Shown: positions 22,280-32,663 of the stretch, piece by piece
How positions within the stretch are numbered: position 1 is the stretch's first letter
Layout of the letters: the number at the start of each line of letters is the position of its first letter
DNA from: Mytilus edulis
Lineage: Eukaryota > Mollusca > Bivalvia > Mytilida > Mytilidae
NCBI RefSeq assembly: GCF_963676685.1
Contig: NC_092354.1
Coordinates: forward strand, 13,894,746-13,958,745
Direction of reading: 5' to 3'
DNA length: 64,000 nt
The notes under the pieces: model-generated
Databases searched by the model: none
What the model was told of the DNA's origin: nothing
The model's input: only the letters and a program-made list of their open reading frames with translations
Position numbers and translations under genes: made by a program

Positions 22280-24739
22280 ATGCATTAGGAATAATACCAC
22301 ATATCCATAGCCTCATTGCTTTCTATTTTCAATTTTGCAACTTCAAGCATTCATAGGTATGTTCTCTTTAGTTATAAACTAGAGGCTCCAAAGAGCCTGT
22401 GTCGCTCACCTTGGTATATGTGAATATCAAACAAAGGAAGCAGATGGATTCATGACAAAATTGTGTTTTGGTGATGGTGAAGTGTTTGTAAATCTTACTT
22501 TACTAAACAGTCTTGCTGCTTACATTTATCTCTATCTATAAAGAACTTGGCCAATTAGTTTCAGTGGAAAATGTTAATAAAAATTTACAAATTTTATGAA
22601 AATTGTTAAAAATTGACTATAAAGGACAATAACTCCTTAGGGGGTCAATTGACCATTTCGGTCATGTTGATTTAATTGTAAATCTTACTTTTCTGAACAT
22701 AATTGCTGTTTACAATTTATCTGAATCTATAATAATATTCAAGATAATAACCAAAAACAGCAAAATTTCCTTAAAATTACCAATTCAGGGGCAGCAACCC
22801 AACAATGGGTTGTCAGATTCATCTGAAAATTACAGGGCAGATAGATCTTGATCTGATAAACAGTTTTACCACCTGTCAGATTTGCTCTAAATGCTTTGGT
22901 TTTTGAGGTATAAGCCAAAAACTGCCTTTTACCCATATGTTCTATTTTAGCTGTGGCGGCCATCTTGATTTGATGGTCCGGTCACTGGACACATTTTTAA
23001 AACTAGATACCCCAAAGATGATTGTTGCCAAGTTTGGATTAATTTGGCCAAGTAGTTTCAGAGGAGACGATTTTTGTAAAGATATATAAAATTTACAAAA
23101 AATGGTTAAAAATTGACTTTAAAGGGCAATAACTCCTAAAGGGGTCAACTGACCATTTTGGTCATGTTGACTTATTTGTAAATCTTACTTTGCTGAACAT
23201 TATTGCTGTTTACAGTTCATATCTATCTATAATAATATTCAAGATAATAACCAAAAACAGCAAAATTTCCTTAAAATTACCAATTCAGGGGCAGCAACCC
23301 AACAACGGGTTGTCCGATTCATCTGAAAATTTCAGAACAGATAGATCTTGACCTGATTAACAATTAAACTTCGTCAGATTTGCTCTAAATGCTTTGATTT
23401 TTGAGTTATAAGCCAAAAACTGCATTTTACCCCTATGTTCTATTTTTAGCCATGGCGGCCATCTTGGTTGGTTTGGCGGGTCATGCCACACATTTTTTAA
23501 ACTAGATACCCCAATGATGATTGTGGCCAAGTTTGGTTCAATTTGGCTTAGTTGTTTCAGAGGAGAAGATTTTTGTAAAAGACAACTAAGATTTACGAAA
23601 AATGGTTAAAAATTGACTATAAAGGTCAATAACTCCTAAAGGGGTCAACTGACCATTTCGGTCATGTTGACTTATTTGTAAATCCTACTTTGCTAAACAT
23701 TATTGCTGTTTACAGTTTATCTCTATCTATAATAATATTCAAGATAATAACCAAAAACAGCAAAATTTCCACAAAATTACCAATTCAGGGGCAGCAACCC
23801 AAAAACGGGTTGACTGATTCATCTGAAAATTTCAGGGCAGATAGATCTTGACCTGATAAACATTTTTACCTCGTGTCAGATTTCCTCTAAATGCTTTGGT
23901 TTTTGAGTTATAAGCCAAAAACTGCATTTTACCCCTATGTTCTATTTTTAGCCGTGGCGGCCATCTTGGTTGGTTGACCGGGTCACGCCACACATTTTTT
24001 AAACTAGATACCCCAATGATGATTGTGGCCAAGTTTGGTTCAATTTGGCCCAGTAGTTTCAGAGGAGAAGATTTTTGTAAAAGTTAACAACGACGACGGA
24101 CGACGGACGACGGACGACGGACGACGGACGCCGGACGCAAAGTGATGGGAAAAGCTCACTTGGCCCTTCGGGCCAGGTGAGCTAAAAAGTGATAGTCATT
24201 CCATGTTAAAACTTTACCCTATCATGACTTCACACTATGTGCTTAAATTTTTTTTGGTCATTATGTGCTGAAAATTTTCAACTTAACTTTCGTTGCATAT
24301 AAAGCACACATGTTCCATGTAGGGCAGTACAAAAACAGATACATTATGAATCTGAATTGAGCAAAAAGCCTTAATGCAAATATAATCTCCTATTCTAATT
24401 TCTTTTATGTTTAAATTTTCAAAAGTTACTAAAAATATAACAAGGGATTGGCTGTGATTTCAAGTACTGTACTTATTAACAAGCTTGCATTTGATAGTTA
24501 AATTACCAAAATAATTTACTTGTTGACAAAGTTACAGTTATGTGAAGGAACTACGTTGTTCAAAATATGTACTACATGCTGTTCTTTTTGTCTGCATTGG
24601 GATAAATTACTAGCTTGATACCATAAGATAAATACTTTCCTTTTTCAAGAATTCTCAAAATATCTTAGAAAAATATTACCTGTATTAACATTACTTCTTT
24701 CATCTCTTTCTTCTGATTTATTAAAGACACTTGCAAATT
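20124..24739 (-). CDS. Unrecognised gene, three 3' exons
   Basis: Minus-strand exons 24739-24680 (60 nt), 21038-20976 (63 nt) and 20473-20124 (350 nt, stop TAA/TGA at 20124) have AG/GT borders and all join in phase 1, giving about 157 residues. Sequence runs FASVFNKSEERDERSNVNTEQ, acidic linker (GDIGENKTEEGKS), then DVGNFVKLARKMSSKITEFLNTHT, then IIGGLQGISETDDHDSETD, then helical NYLCQTYSVLRNLKNQDL and a hydrophobic C-terminus. No domain recognised. The 5' part is missing or lies at 25388-25507, but that exon ends in phase 0, so another exon or an indel is needed. An 1.8-kb mobile element (22379-24186) sits in the intron. Open frame over three exons with good splice sites makes it likely real. 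Confidence 0.6.
21040..22378. other. Intronic sequence of the minus-strand gene
   Basis: No exon seen. A (TA)n microsatellite occupies about 22240-22275. Confidence 0.45.
22379..24186 (+). mobile_element. Helitron/Helentron-like tandem-monomer element, family A copy 1
   Basis: Starts 'agaggctccaaagagcct' (AGGCTC/GAGCCT hairpin) then 'gtgtcgctcacc'; ends with (ACGACGG)n, hairpin TGGCCCttcGGGCCA and 'ggtgagctaaaaa'. Interior is about three ~540-bp monomers sharing 'gggcaataactcctaaa', 'ccaattcaggggcagcaacc', 'ggcggccatcttggttgg' and 'gccaagtttggttcaatttg'. Short open frames inside are not genes. Subterminal inverted 'gctcacct' occurs at both ends. Confidence 0.8.
24187..24679. other. Intronic AT-rich sequence
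   Basis: Nothing recognisable on either strand. Confidence 0.4.
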
Positions 24740-24764
24740 CTGAAATTAAAAAACAAGAATGAGT

Positions 24765-24940
24765 CCATAGCACACTATCCTTTTCTATGTTCAGTGGACC
24801 ATGAAATTGGGAAAAAACTCTATTTTGGCATTAAAATTAAAAAAGATCATATCATGGGGAACATGTGCACTAAGTTTCAAGTTGATTGGACTTCACAACT
24901 TCATTAAAAACTACCTTGACCAAAAACTTTTACCTTAAGG
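24765..24940 (+). repeat. Partial family C monomer
   Basis: Matches 17510-17680 ('tatgttcagtggaccatgaa', 'actaccttgaccaaa'); lacks hairpin end. Lies directly upstream (minus sense) of the exon at 24680-24739. Confidence 0.65.
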
Positions 24941-25387
24941 TGGCTCGGGCCTATTCGAAGTTTCTATCAGAAGTGCCATATTTTTGGTTATTTTATTTTT
25001 TAAACAAAATGAATGAAATTGGTCGAGAAAAAAAATTAGGTGGTCACGGACCATTTAAGCTCAAAATTTTACTTTGAAGCAGATAATAGAGACCATTTTT
25101 CAATGAAATGATAGGGAAAATATATATGTATAGAAATGTGTTAACAGAACATCTAATCAATAGTAGTTGTTGTCACAGTCAATTAATTTACTCCATTATA
25201 CACCTTAATTTATAGTATCAATATATAATCTTTACCATTAGAAAGAATGGAAGGGTGAACTCGATAGAATGAAACTGTTAACTTTTTACTTATTTTACTG
25301 TTTTATTTAATGATTAAATGAATATATATTTTATTGCATTGATTGCAGATCAAAATCTAAGGAGCATTTACAATTAATTAAACTTAC

Positions 25388-25507
25388 AATAAATTCTCTC
25401 CCTGGCTGTATGTCCAATATAGTGTATTCTAATCCTTCTTCATTGAATATGAATTCACTTTCATTAATACAAACAGACCAATCCCCTTCATATTCTATAA
25501 TATCCAT
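25388..25507 (-). CDS. Candidate 5' coding exon of the minus-strand gene
   Basis: Minus strand: acceptor 'ccttacag' near 25518, ATG at 25507, then 40 codons (MDIIEYEGDWSVCINESEFI...) and a consensus donor 'gtaagt'. Acidic and rich in Ile/Tyr/Trp, coding in appearance. It ends in phase 0 while the next downstream exon (24739) needs phase 1, so an unseen exon of 3n+1 length, or an indel, must intervene if they belong together. Its 5' end faces the plus-strand gene at 25752, about 245 bp away. Confidence 0.5.
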
Positions 25508-25697
25508 TTTTAAAACTGTAAGGAGTATGTAATAATATTTCTAATTTGCAAATGTACATGCTATTAGAATTATAGAATCACAAACTTCCAAATAAAACAA
25601 GAAAATATGACCTCCAAAGATCTGTGTAGTCATTAAATATTTTCTCTTTAATCTGATTGGCTACTGTGATTTTTGTTGATGTCCACCTTTAGTTCTG

Positions 25698-25704
25698 ATA
25701 TAAA
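25698..25704 (+). promoter_or_regulatory. TATA box
   Basis: 'tataaat' 48 bp before the ATG at 25752; spacing allows a start site near 25725-25730 and a short 5' leader. This is the clearest TATA element beside an ATG in the window. Confidence 0.5.
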
Positions 25705-25751
25705 TTGGGGAATTATAGAATTTATTTTAAGTATTATACTGAAAATTCATC

Positions 25752-26648
25752 ATGTATTCTCTACTCTTATTACAAGTTGTATTTATATTGTTATTTTGTG
25801 GTGTTTTTTGTGGAGGACAAGAGGAGCCAAACAGTCCAAAGAAGAAAATGGTATGGTATTAAATTCTAGATCAGTTTGGGATAGTTTGATATTATATGTA
25901 AACACAATGAATCTTAATCAATCTCTTCAAAAACTCATCAAAGTGGATTTAAAATTTATTTAATTTACACTTTAATTTAATTTAAAACACTTGTGAATCA
26001 TAAAGGACAGGTTGAAAAAAAAATATGTAATAAAAAATAATATAGTTTGTCATAAATGTACTAACACTAAATGAAAAAAAAATCAAAAATTTTTGTTTAT
26101 AGTTCCTAAATATACTTATTTTCAATTGTTACAGATGAGGACATATTCCAAAGTTGAACACCAGGTAACAATCCAGGAACATGCCTTTGAAGATATATTT
26201 GATGACTGTTATGATATTATAAATGAAGACTTCCAGCATGTATTGGGTGATTCTTTACTGAATCCTTTAGGGGAATCACTGTTTACCAATTGTAGTTTAG
26301 GTGCATCCCTGCTGAATCACAGCTATCCAGAAACAAGCAATTCCTTCTGTTTTGAAGAGAATCACGTTCCAATTCCACAAGTACACCTTTGGAACAGAAG
26401 CTGCCAAATGATGTGTAGCTGTTTGACATAGACCAGCATTGTTCTCCCGTCTCCGATAATGTTTGCTTGGAACCACTAGATGATACCATAATTTCAATGG
26501 AAGAAGAATCTCTACAAATGTGAGTCAAATTCGGATCATTCAGACAGTCCAAACTCATCAGAAACAGCACATAATGACATAGACCCCGAACAGTTCCATG
26601 ATATCAAAGCAATACCAGTTAGAAGTTCACCAAGTCACAGGTTTAAGA
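25752..26648 (+). CDS. Putative small secreted protein gene, second exon frame-broken
   Basis: Exon 1 (25752-25850, 33 codons) encodes a textbook signal peptide: Met, hydrophobic core LLLLQVVFILLF, small residues before a likely cut near FCGG, then polar QEEPNSPKKKM. Donor 'gtatgg'. Exon 2 is bounded by 'ttgttacag' (from 26135) and a perfect 'gtaagt' donor (after 26648). In phase 0 it reads MRTYSKVEHQ..., then FEDIFDDCYDIINEDFQHVLGDSLL, to TAG at 26431. Coding-like sequence continues in other frames: TPLEQKLPND, then LFDIDQHCSPVSDNVCLEPL, then NSDHSDSPNSSET and IPVRSSPSHRF. About three lesions (a shift near 26355, a TAG near 26418, a shift near 26518) therefore split one ancestral exon. No family recognised. 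As it stands the product would be about 131 residues. Confidence 0.5.
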
Positions 26649-26711
26649 GTAAGTTTTATGTATATTAATTATAATTATCACATACCTATTTAACTGCATG
26701 CCTATCTTAAA

Positions 26712-27422
26712 CAGTCAGGGGCATTACTTAAACAAGTAACAATTAAAATTACCTATACAAATTATGTTGAAAACGAGGCTATTTTAAATATTACTTATAT
26801 TCCTTCTAAATATTACTTCCATAATATAAGTAACTTATCTGAATATTATTTTTATAGTTGTCCAAAAATACACAATTTACTAGTTTTGACTAATTTTCAC
26901 AGTCTTCTGGTTATTTTTTCCATGAAATATAAAATCTAATTCTTCTGAAACACTAATTAACTTTCTGAGCACTTATCTTTCATACCGATGCTTCTTGGTC
27001 AAAGATTGGTCTCTTGGGACTATTAAACTATCATTTTCCTCCATAATCTTGAAGGTAGACTGATATAAATAGATATATACTTGTGAATTAATTAAGACTT
27101 GAAGTTATTTATAATTTGTAACCAAAATCAATTACATATGTTCCTTAGAAAAGTGCAATTACTTTTTTTTACAAAAATGTATAAAAGAACTTATTCAAGT
27201 AATATTTTTGTCATTATTTTTAAAGTAACCCTTTATCTCTTTACACCCCTCAAATCTGACAAATTCTTTATTTTATGATATAAAATAATGTAAAAATTCA
27301 TGAAAACTGTTTCTATTGAAAATTAAAATAACTCTATTAAGTAATTTTATATTTTTTAAAAACAAAAATTACTTAAATAAGTAACTTAAAAAAAATACTT
27401 GTTTAAGTAACGCCCCTGACTG
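26712..27422. mobile_element. TIR element (MITE) with TTAAA target duplication
   Basis: Inverted ends 'cagtcaggggcattactt' / 'aagtaacgcccctgactg' extend about 28 bp. Flanks are direct repeats TTAAA (26707-26711, 27423-27427), so it may be a TTAA-targeting (piggyBac/Kolobok-type) or similar element. The 711-bp interior is AT-rich without ORF. Confidence 0.75.
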
Positions 27423-27524
27423 TTAAAATAAATTGTGATTTCCAAATTTGAAAAACGCTATCAAAACAAATTAAAAAAAGGTTTTTCAAAGCAAAATCAC
27501 AATTTTTGAAGTTATAAAAACAAA

Positions 27525-27645
27525 AGCAGCCATGGCTCTGTGTTGAACACCGTACATTGACCTCTATAATGGTTTACTTTTTTTTAAATTGTTATTTGGA
27601 TGGAGAGTTGTCTCATTGGCACTCAGACCACATCTTCCTATATCT
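27525..27645 (-). repeat. SINE-like repeat fragment
   Basis: Reverse-strand copy of the 11050/50255 family ('gagagttgtctcattggcac'). Confidence 0.65.
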
Positions 27646-27879
27646 ATTTCTGAATTCAGGGTATATAAATTACAGGTTCCAGCCCCACTCGGATATAGGA
27701 AGCTAAAAATCAGATCTACTCAAACATTGTTAGGTTGATTTTCAAGGGACTTTATAAATATATATATATACTAGTAAATATATATTAATTTATTTTATAA
27801 AATGACTGAATAAATAGTCAACGATCAATCTTACAGGGCGATGGATCATGTAATATGATTCTGTACACTACAAAATATA

Positions 27880-28460
27880 ATATATAACAAGTCAAAAAGA
27901 GTACAACATCACCATTAAATAACTATAAAATATACAAATATTAGATATTTCGGATAACAGATATCCTTTTTCAATAATAGCACGATGTCAAATGAATCAT
28001 GTCAATATATTCAAACTGAGATACTTTTTCTAAATCTTGAATTTATACAATTTCAGCGAACACCACAGACGCTGATACAATTTTTAAATTTCCAAACACG
28101 GCGCAAAGATTACTAAGATATGCCAAATGAAAGTAGTTATTTTCGTTGTGAACTGGCACAACTCTAGATTTCCAAAGGTTGTGACAGTTGAGATGTTATA
28201 ACTGCATTGAGGGCAGTCCTCAAACAACAAGATCAAAAATGTTCTAACCGATCCAGGATGGTGTAAATTAGACAACGGTAGGGCAATTACAACAGAAACT
28301 ACATATTTAAGCCTCCCAAACGAATAGCAGTCTAATAATGATTGAAAAAATAAGTTTTATATAATGAGGTAAAATAATTGAACGTGGCAACGTACTTATA
28401 CATCATCCCGAATCAATGGAAACCTGTAATTTAAACTGTTATTATTAAAAATAATTTCGA
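27880..28460 (-). repeat. Penelope-like long repeat, left inverted arm
   Basis: Almost exact reverse complement of 29246-29830, including an identical 63-codon open frame in opposite orientation, so the arms are young. Penelope-like elements carry long repeats in direct or inverted order. Confidence 0.8.
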
Positions 28461-28520
28461 CATCATCCCGAATCAATGGAAACCTGTAATTTAAACTGTT
28501 ATTATTAAAAATAATTTCGA
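28401..28520. repeat. 60-bp tandem duplication at the inner edge of the left arm
   Basis: 'catcatcccgaatcaatgga' to 'aaaataatttcga' occurs twice in direct order (28401-28460, 28461-28520); the right arm has one copy. Confidence 0.85.
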
Positions 28521-29181
28521 CCTCTTACAGTACAAACGGAAGAAGCGCAGCAAAATAGTCCCGTTTGTTCTTACATACAATCCAGCCTTTAATAACCTTT
28601 CACGTTTGATCCGTGCCAATTGGCAAACTATTGCCAAACACCCTAAATTATCCAAGATCTTTCCCAATCCTCCTGTCTTAGCTTTTCGGAGACCAGCAAG
28701 TCTGAAAGACTTATTTGTTAGAGCTGACGTCTCCTCAAATAAAAGCTGTTCAATTGCAGGATGGTGCAAGTCATGTGGTAACAGACGTTGCCTGACTTGT
28801 CAACAAATACTGAATACTCAAACATTCACTTGCCACTCGACTGGGTCTGTGTACACTATATATTGCAATGTAACTTGCAAAACCCAGAATGTTGTATACC
28901 TCCTTCAGTGTCGATGTGGCATGCAGTATGTTGGCGAGACAGAGCAGCCATTTAACAAACGCATGAATGGTCATCGAAGTGACTACACTTGCAAGCCCGA
29001 CCTACCCGTAAGTCGTCATTTGAGATCACCTGGACACACACAAGCTGATCTCAAAAACCTTACCATCACAATCATAGACCACAACGAGGGTTGGTCGAAG
29101 GTCGACAGAGTCGCTCGGGAAAGATTTTGGATAAGAAAGTTACGGACAGTTTCCCCAGAGGGCATAAATGAAAAAACATAG
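28520..29181 (+). CDS. Penelope-like retroelement: reverse transcriptase C-terminus plus GIY-YIG endonuclease (5'-truncated)
   Basis: Open from about 28520, before the first plausible start, so it lacks most of the reverse transcriptase. First part: KIVPFVLTYNPAFNNLSRLI, the C-terminal thumb block typical of Penelope RTs. Then a linker with Cys pairs (GWCKSCGNRRCLTCQQI, zinc-binding-like), then the GIY-YIG endonuclease: VVYLLQCRCGMQYVGET, RMNGHRSD, PVSRHLRSPGH and a conserved Glu/Arg segment ending RERFWIRKLRTVSPEGIN. The GIY-YIG module nicks target DNA for insertion. The fragment sits precisely between inverted long repeats. Loss of the RT palm (YxDD) means it cannot be autonomous. Confidence 0.88.
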
Positions 29182-29245
29182 AACGAGTCCTTCATTTTCC
29201 TGTGACCACCTGTTTCAAACAACGCCGGATTTAGTACTGGCTTTA

Positions 29246-29830
29246 CAGTTCGAAATTATTTTTAATAATAACAGTTTAAATTACAGGTTTCCATTGATTC
29301 GGGATGATGTATAAGTACGTTGCCACGTTCAATTATTTTACCTCATTATATAAAACTTATTTTTTCAATCATTATTAGACTGCTATTCGTTTGGGAGGCT
29401 TAAATATGTAGTTTCTGTTGTAATTGCCCTACCGTTGTCTAATTTACACCATCCTGGATCGGTTAGAACATTTTTGATCTTGTTGTTTGAGGACTGCCCT
29501 CAATGCAGTTATAACATCTCAACTGTCACAACCTTTGGAAATCTAGAGTTGTGCCAGTTCACAACGAAAATAACTACTTTCATTTGGCATATCTTAGTAA
29601 TCTTTGCGCCGTGTTTGGAAATTTAAAAATTGTATCAGCGTCTGTGGTGTTCGCTGAAATTGTATAAATTCAAGATTTAGAAAAAGTATCTCAGTTTGAA
29701 TATATTGACATGATTCATTTGACATCGTGCTATTATTGAAAAAGGATATCTGTTATCCGAAATATCTAATATTTGTATATTTTATAGTTATTTAATGGTG
29801 ATGTTGTACTCTTTTTGACTTGTTATATAT
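29246..29830 (+). repeat. Penelope-like long repeat, right arm
   Basis: Inverse partner of 27880-28460. Outer edges 'gacttgttatat' / 'atataacaagtc' mark the element ends. Confidence 0.8.
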
Positions 29831-29834
29831 TAAT

Positions 29835-30620
29835 TTATTTTATATACATGTATCCCGTTTGGCTTAGTTGCTACATCAATTAACTAAATTCTGTTATAGT
29901 TACACAGTAAGTGTATCATTTGTAGGAATAGGAAAGTGTTAGATTCAAAATTAGTGATACAAAATTTGAAAAAAAACCAGAAAAAAACCCCAACTCAGAT
30001 ATATATGAAATCTATCTTATCATACACTGGACATAAAAAGTCACATTAATACAGCAACCAACAATCAATCTACTAATCTATCTTATCTTATATTATTTAA
30101 TAATTTCTCTACTTTTTTATCTTCCAAGGAATGTCTAACTGCATTGTTCTTTAAAAAAAAATACCAATTCTAAATGATTGAAGCTTAAAAGAACAAACTA
30201 AATGAATTGTCAGGTCGAACAAAATAAGGCAGAACAATATGTTGAACATAAGTTTTATCAATTGAAAGTAATTAATAAATCATATCAAGTGAAAACAATA
30301 GATATTGAGGTCCCTGGCACTCATTTTATTCTAGTGAATTGGCCTATATAGATCTTTATTCTCATGGGTATACAGACACTAACATTGTCTGATTTATGTT
30401 CTAACCAGGTGCCACATAGCCAACTAATTGAAAGCAATAAATTTCTTCACAGTTGTACTGACCTTAAATAATTGCTCCCAATCAAGCAGTTAATTTTCTT
30501 CTAACACAAATTATATGGGACAGTAACAAATATACCAGATCACAGCTTGGATGTAATAATAAACTTTTTATTGAAGATACATTTTGTACATGTATACATG
30601 TACATTTTTTCTTAAACTAA
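29835..30620. other. AT-rich spacer
   Basis: No gene or clear repeat recognised. Confidence 0.4.
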
Positions 30621-30625
30621 ACATG

Positions 30626-30772
30626 CAGTGGCGGATCCAGAAATTTTCATAAGTGGGGGCCCACTGACTGACCTAAGAGGGGGCCCCGCTCTAGTCACGC
30701 TTCAGTGATTCCCTATATAAGCAACCGATTTTTTTTCCCAAAAAGGCCCCCCCCCCCCTAAATCCGCCTCTG
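30626..30772 (+). mobile_element. Short TIR element 'cagtggcggatccag' with 5-bp target duplication
   Basis: Starts CAGTGGCGGATCCAG and ends AAATCCGCCTCTG; flanked by ACATG on both sides (30621-30625, 30773-30777). Contains a C13 run. A second copy in reverse lies at 35226-35364. Confidence 0.82.
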
Positions 30773-30976
30773 ACATGTAATTAATTTGCATAACTTTCAA
30801 TGTCATTTTCAACATTTAAATATATCTACTGGTAGAAGTATTGTAAAATATTATATCATAATTATTCAGATCTTTCTGTTTATCTAAATGGCTCATTTTC
30901 ATGAAAATATATCTTACATAATTGACAAACATGACAAATAAAAGAAACATAAATAAATTACATGAAAACAAATTGA

Positions 30977-32197
30977 ACTAGACGCTCTCAAGAGCCTGTT
31001 TCGCTCACCTGTTACTGTATTTACTGATGTCAATCATCTTGGTTGGTAGGTGGGGTCATTAGGCACTTTTTTTTAAATAGATACCCTAGTAATAATTGAG
31101 GGCAAGTTTGGTTAAATTTGACCCATAGTTTTAGAAAAGGTTTTTGTACAAGTTACAAAAATGAAGAAAAGTTGTTCAATATTGACTATAAAGGGCAATA
31201 ACTCATTAAGGGGTCCTCTTACAATTTTGATCATGTTGACTTATTTGTAGATCTTACTTTGCTGAACATTATTGCAGTTTACAGTTTATCTCTATCTATA
31301 ATAGTATACAAGATAATAACCAAAAACTGCAAAATTTCCTTAAAATTATCAATTTTAGGGCAGCAACCCAACAACGAGTTGTCCAATTCATCTCAATTCT
31401 ATTAAGTAATTTGATAGTTTTTAAAAACAAAAATTACTTAAATAAGTAACTTAAAAAAATTACTTGTTTAAGTAACGCCCCTGACTGTTAAAATAAATTG
31501 TGATTTCCAAAAAAATTTGAAAAACGCTATCAAAACAAATTAAAAAAAGTTTTTTCAAAGCAAAATCACAATTTTTGAAGTTATAAAAACAAAAGCAGCC
31601 ATGGCTCCGTGTTGAACACCGTACATTGACCTCTATAATGGTTTACTTTTGACTATAAAGGGCAATAACTCCTTAAGGGAATGACTGACAATTTTGTTCT
31701 TGCTGACTTATTTGTAGGTCTTACTTTGCTGAACATTATTGCTGTTTACAGTTTATCTCTATCTATAATAGTATTCAAGATAATAACCAAAAACTGCAAA
31801 ATTTCCTTAAAATAACCAATTCTGGGGCAGCAACCCAACAACAGGTTGTCCGATTCGTCTGAAAATTTTAGGGCAGATAGATCTTGACCAGATCAACAAT
31901 TTTACTCCGTCAAATTTGCTCTTAATGCTTTGGTTTTTGAGTTATAAGCTAAAAACTGCATTTTATCCCTATGTTCTATTTTTAGCCGTGGCGGCCATCT
32001 TGGTTGGTTGGCAGGGTCACGCCACACAATTTTAAACTTGATACCCCAATGATGATTGTGACCAAGTTTGGTTAAATTTGGCCCAGTAGTTTCAGAGGAG
32101 AAGATTTTTGTAAAAGTTTACGGACGACGGACGCAGGATGACGGACGCCAAGTGATGAGAAAAGCTCACTTGACCTTTCAGGTCAGGTGAGCTAAAA
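30977..32197 (+). mobile_element. Family A tandem-monomer element, copy 2 (interrupted)
   Basis: Starts 'tagacgctctcaagagcctg', ends with hairpin TGACCTttcAGGTCA and 'ggtgagctaaaaa'. At 31399-31650 a 250-bp block replaces part of a monomer; that block also occurs at 27334-27582 and includes the right end of the TTAAA MITE with its flank. Confidence 0.78.
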
Positions 32198-32477
32198 AAG
32201 AGAGAAAATCAGTTAAAAAAAAACCCCATAAAATTGAATTAAAAGATAAAGTTCTATCAAAATATATCCTTTGAAATATTAAAATTAAATATTTATGAAA
32301 AACTGTAATATTTTCTAATACATTAAAATTAAGACAATTTAATTCAAATATATATATATATAAATATGAATTCAATTACTCAAATATAAATTATAAAAAT
32401 AGTTTTGAATAAGGAAAAATATCAATTAAAATGCCAATATGATATTATCCTTGAAGTTTGAAGATAAAAGATGAATA

Positions 32478-32663
32478 TAAAAAAGATGTGGTATGATTAC
32501 CAATGAGACAACTGTCCACAAGAGATCAAATGACACAGACTTAACAACTATAGGTCACTGTACGGCCTTCAACAATGAGCAAAGCCCATACCACATAGTC
32601 AGCTATAAAACGCCCCAATATGACAATGTAAAACGAGAAAACTTAGACAGCCTTTTTAATATA
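32478..32663 (+). repeat. SINE-like repeat
   Basis: 'gatgtggtatgattaccaat', 'ctgtacggccttcaac', 'agtcagctataaaa'; its end abuts the next family A element. Confidence 0.75.

Noticed and set aside
22739-24032. Minus-strand frames with 'MAATAKIEHMGK'-like starts (also 33076-33321)
   Set aside because: Recur in every family A monomer on the antisense strand; repeat translation, not genes.
26283-26570. 95-codon minus-strand frame
   Set aside because: Antisense of the plus-strand exon 26135-26648, whose splice borders and composition fit better.
28084-29626. Identical 63-codon frames in the two Penelope arms
   Set aside because: Inverted repeat duplicates any frame; no protein features beyond a hydrophobic end, no start context.
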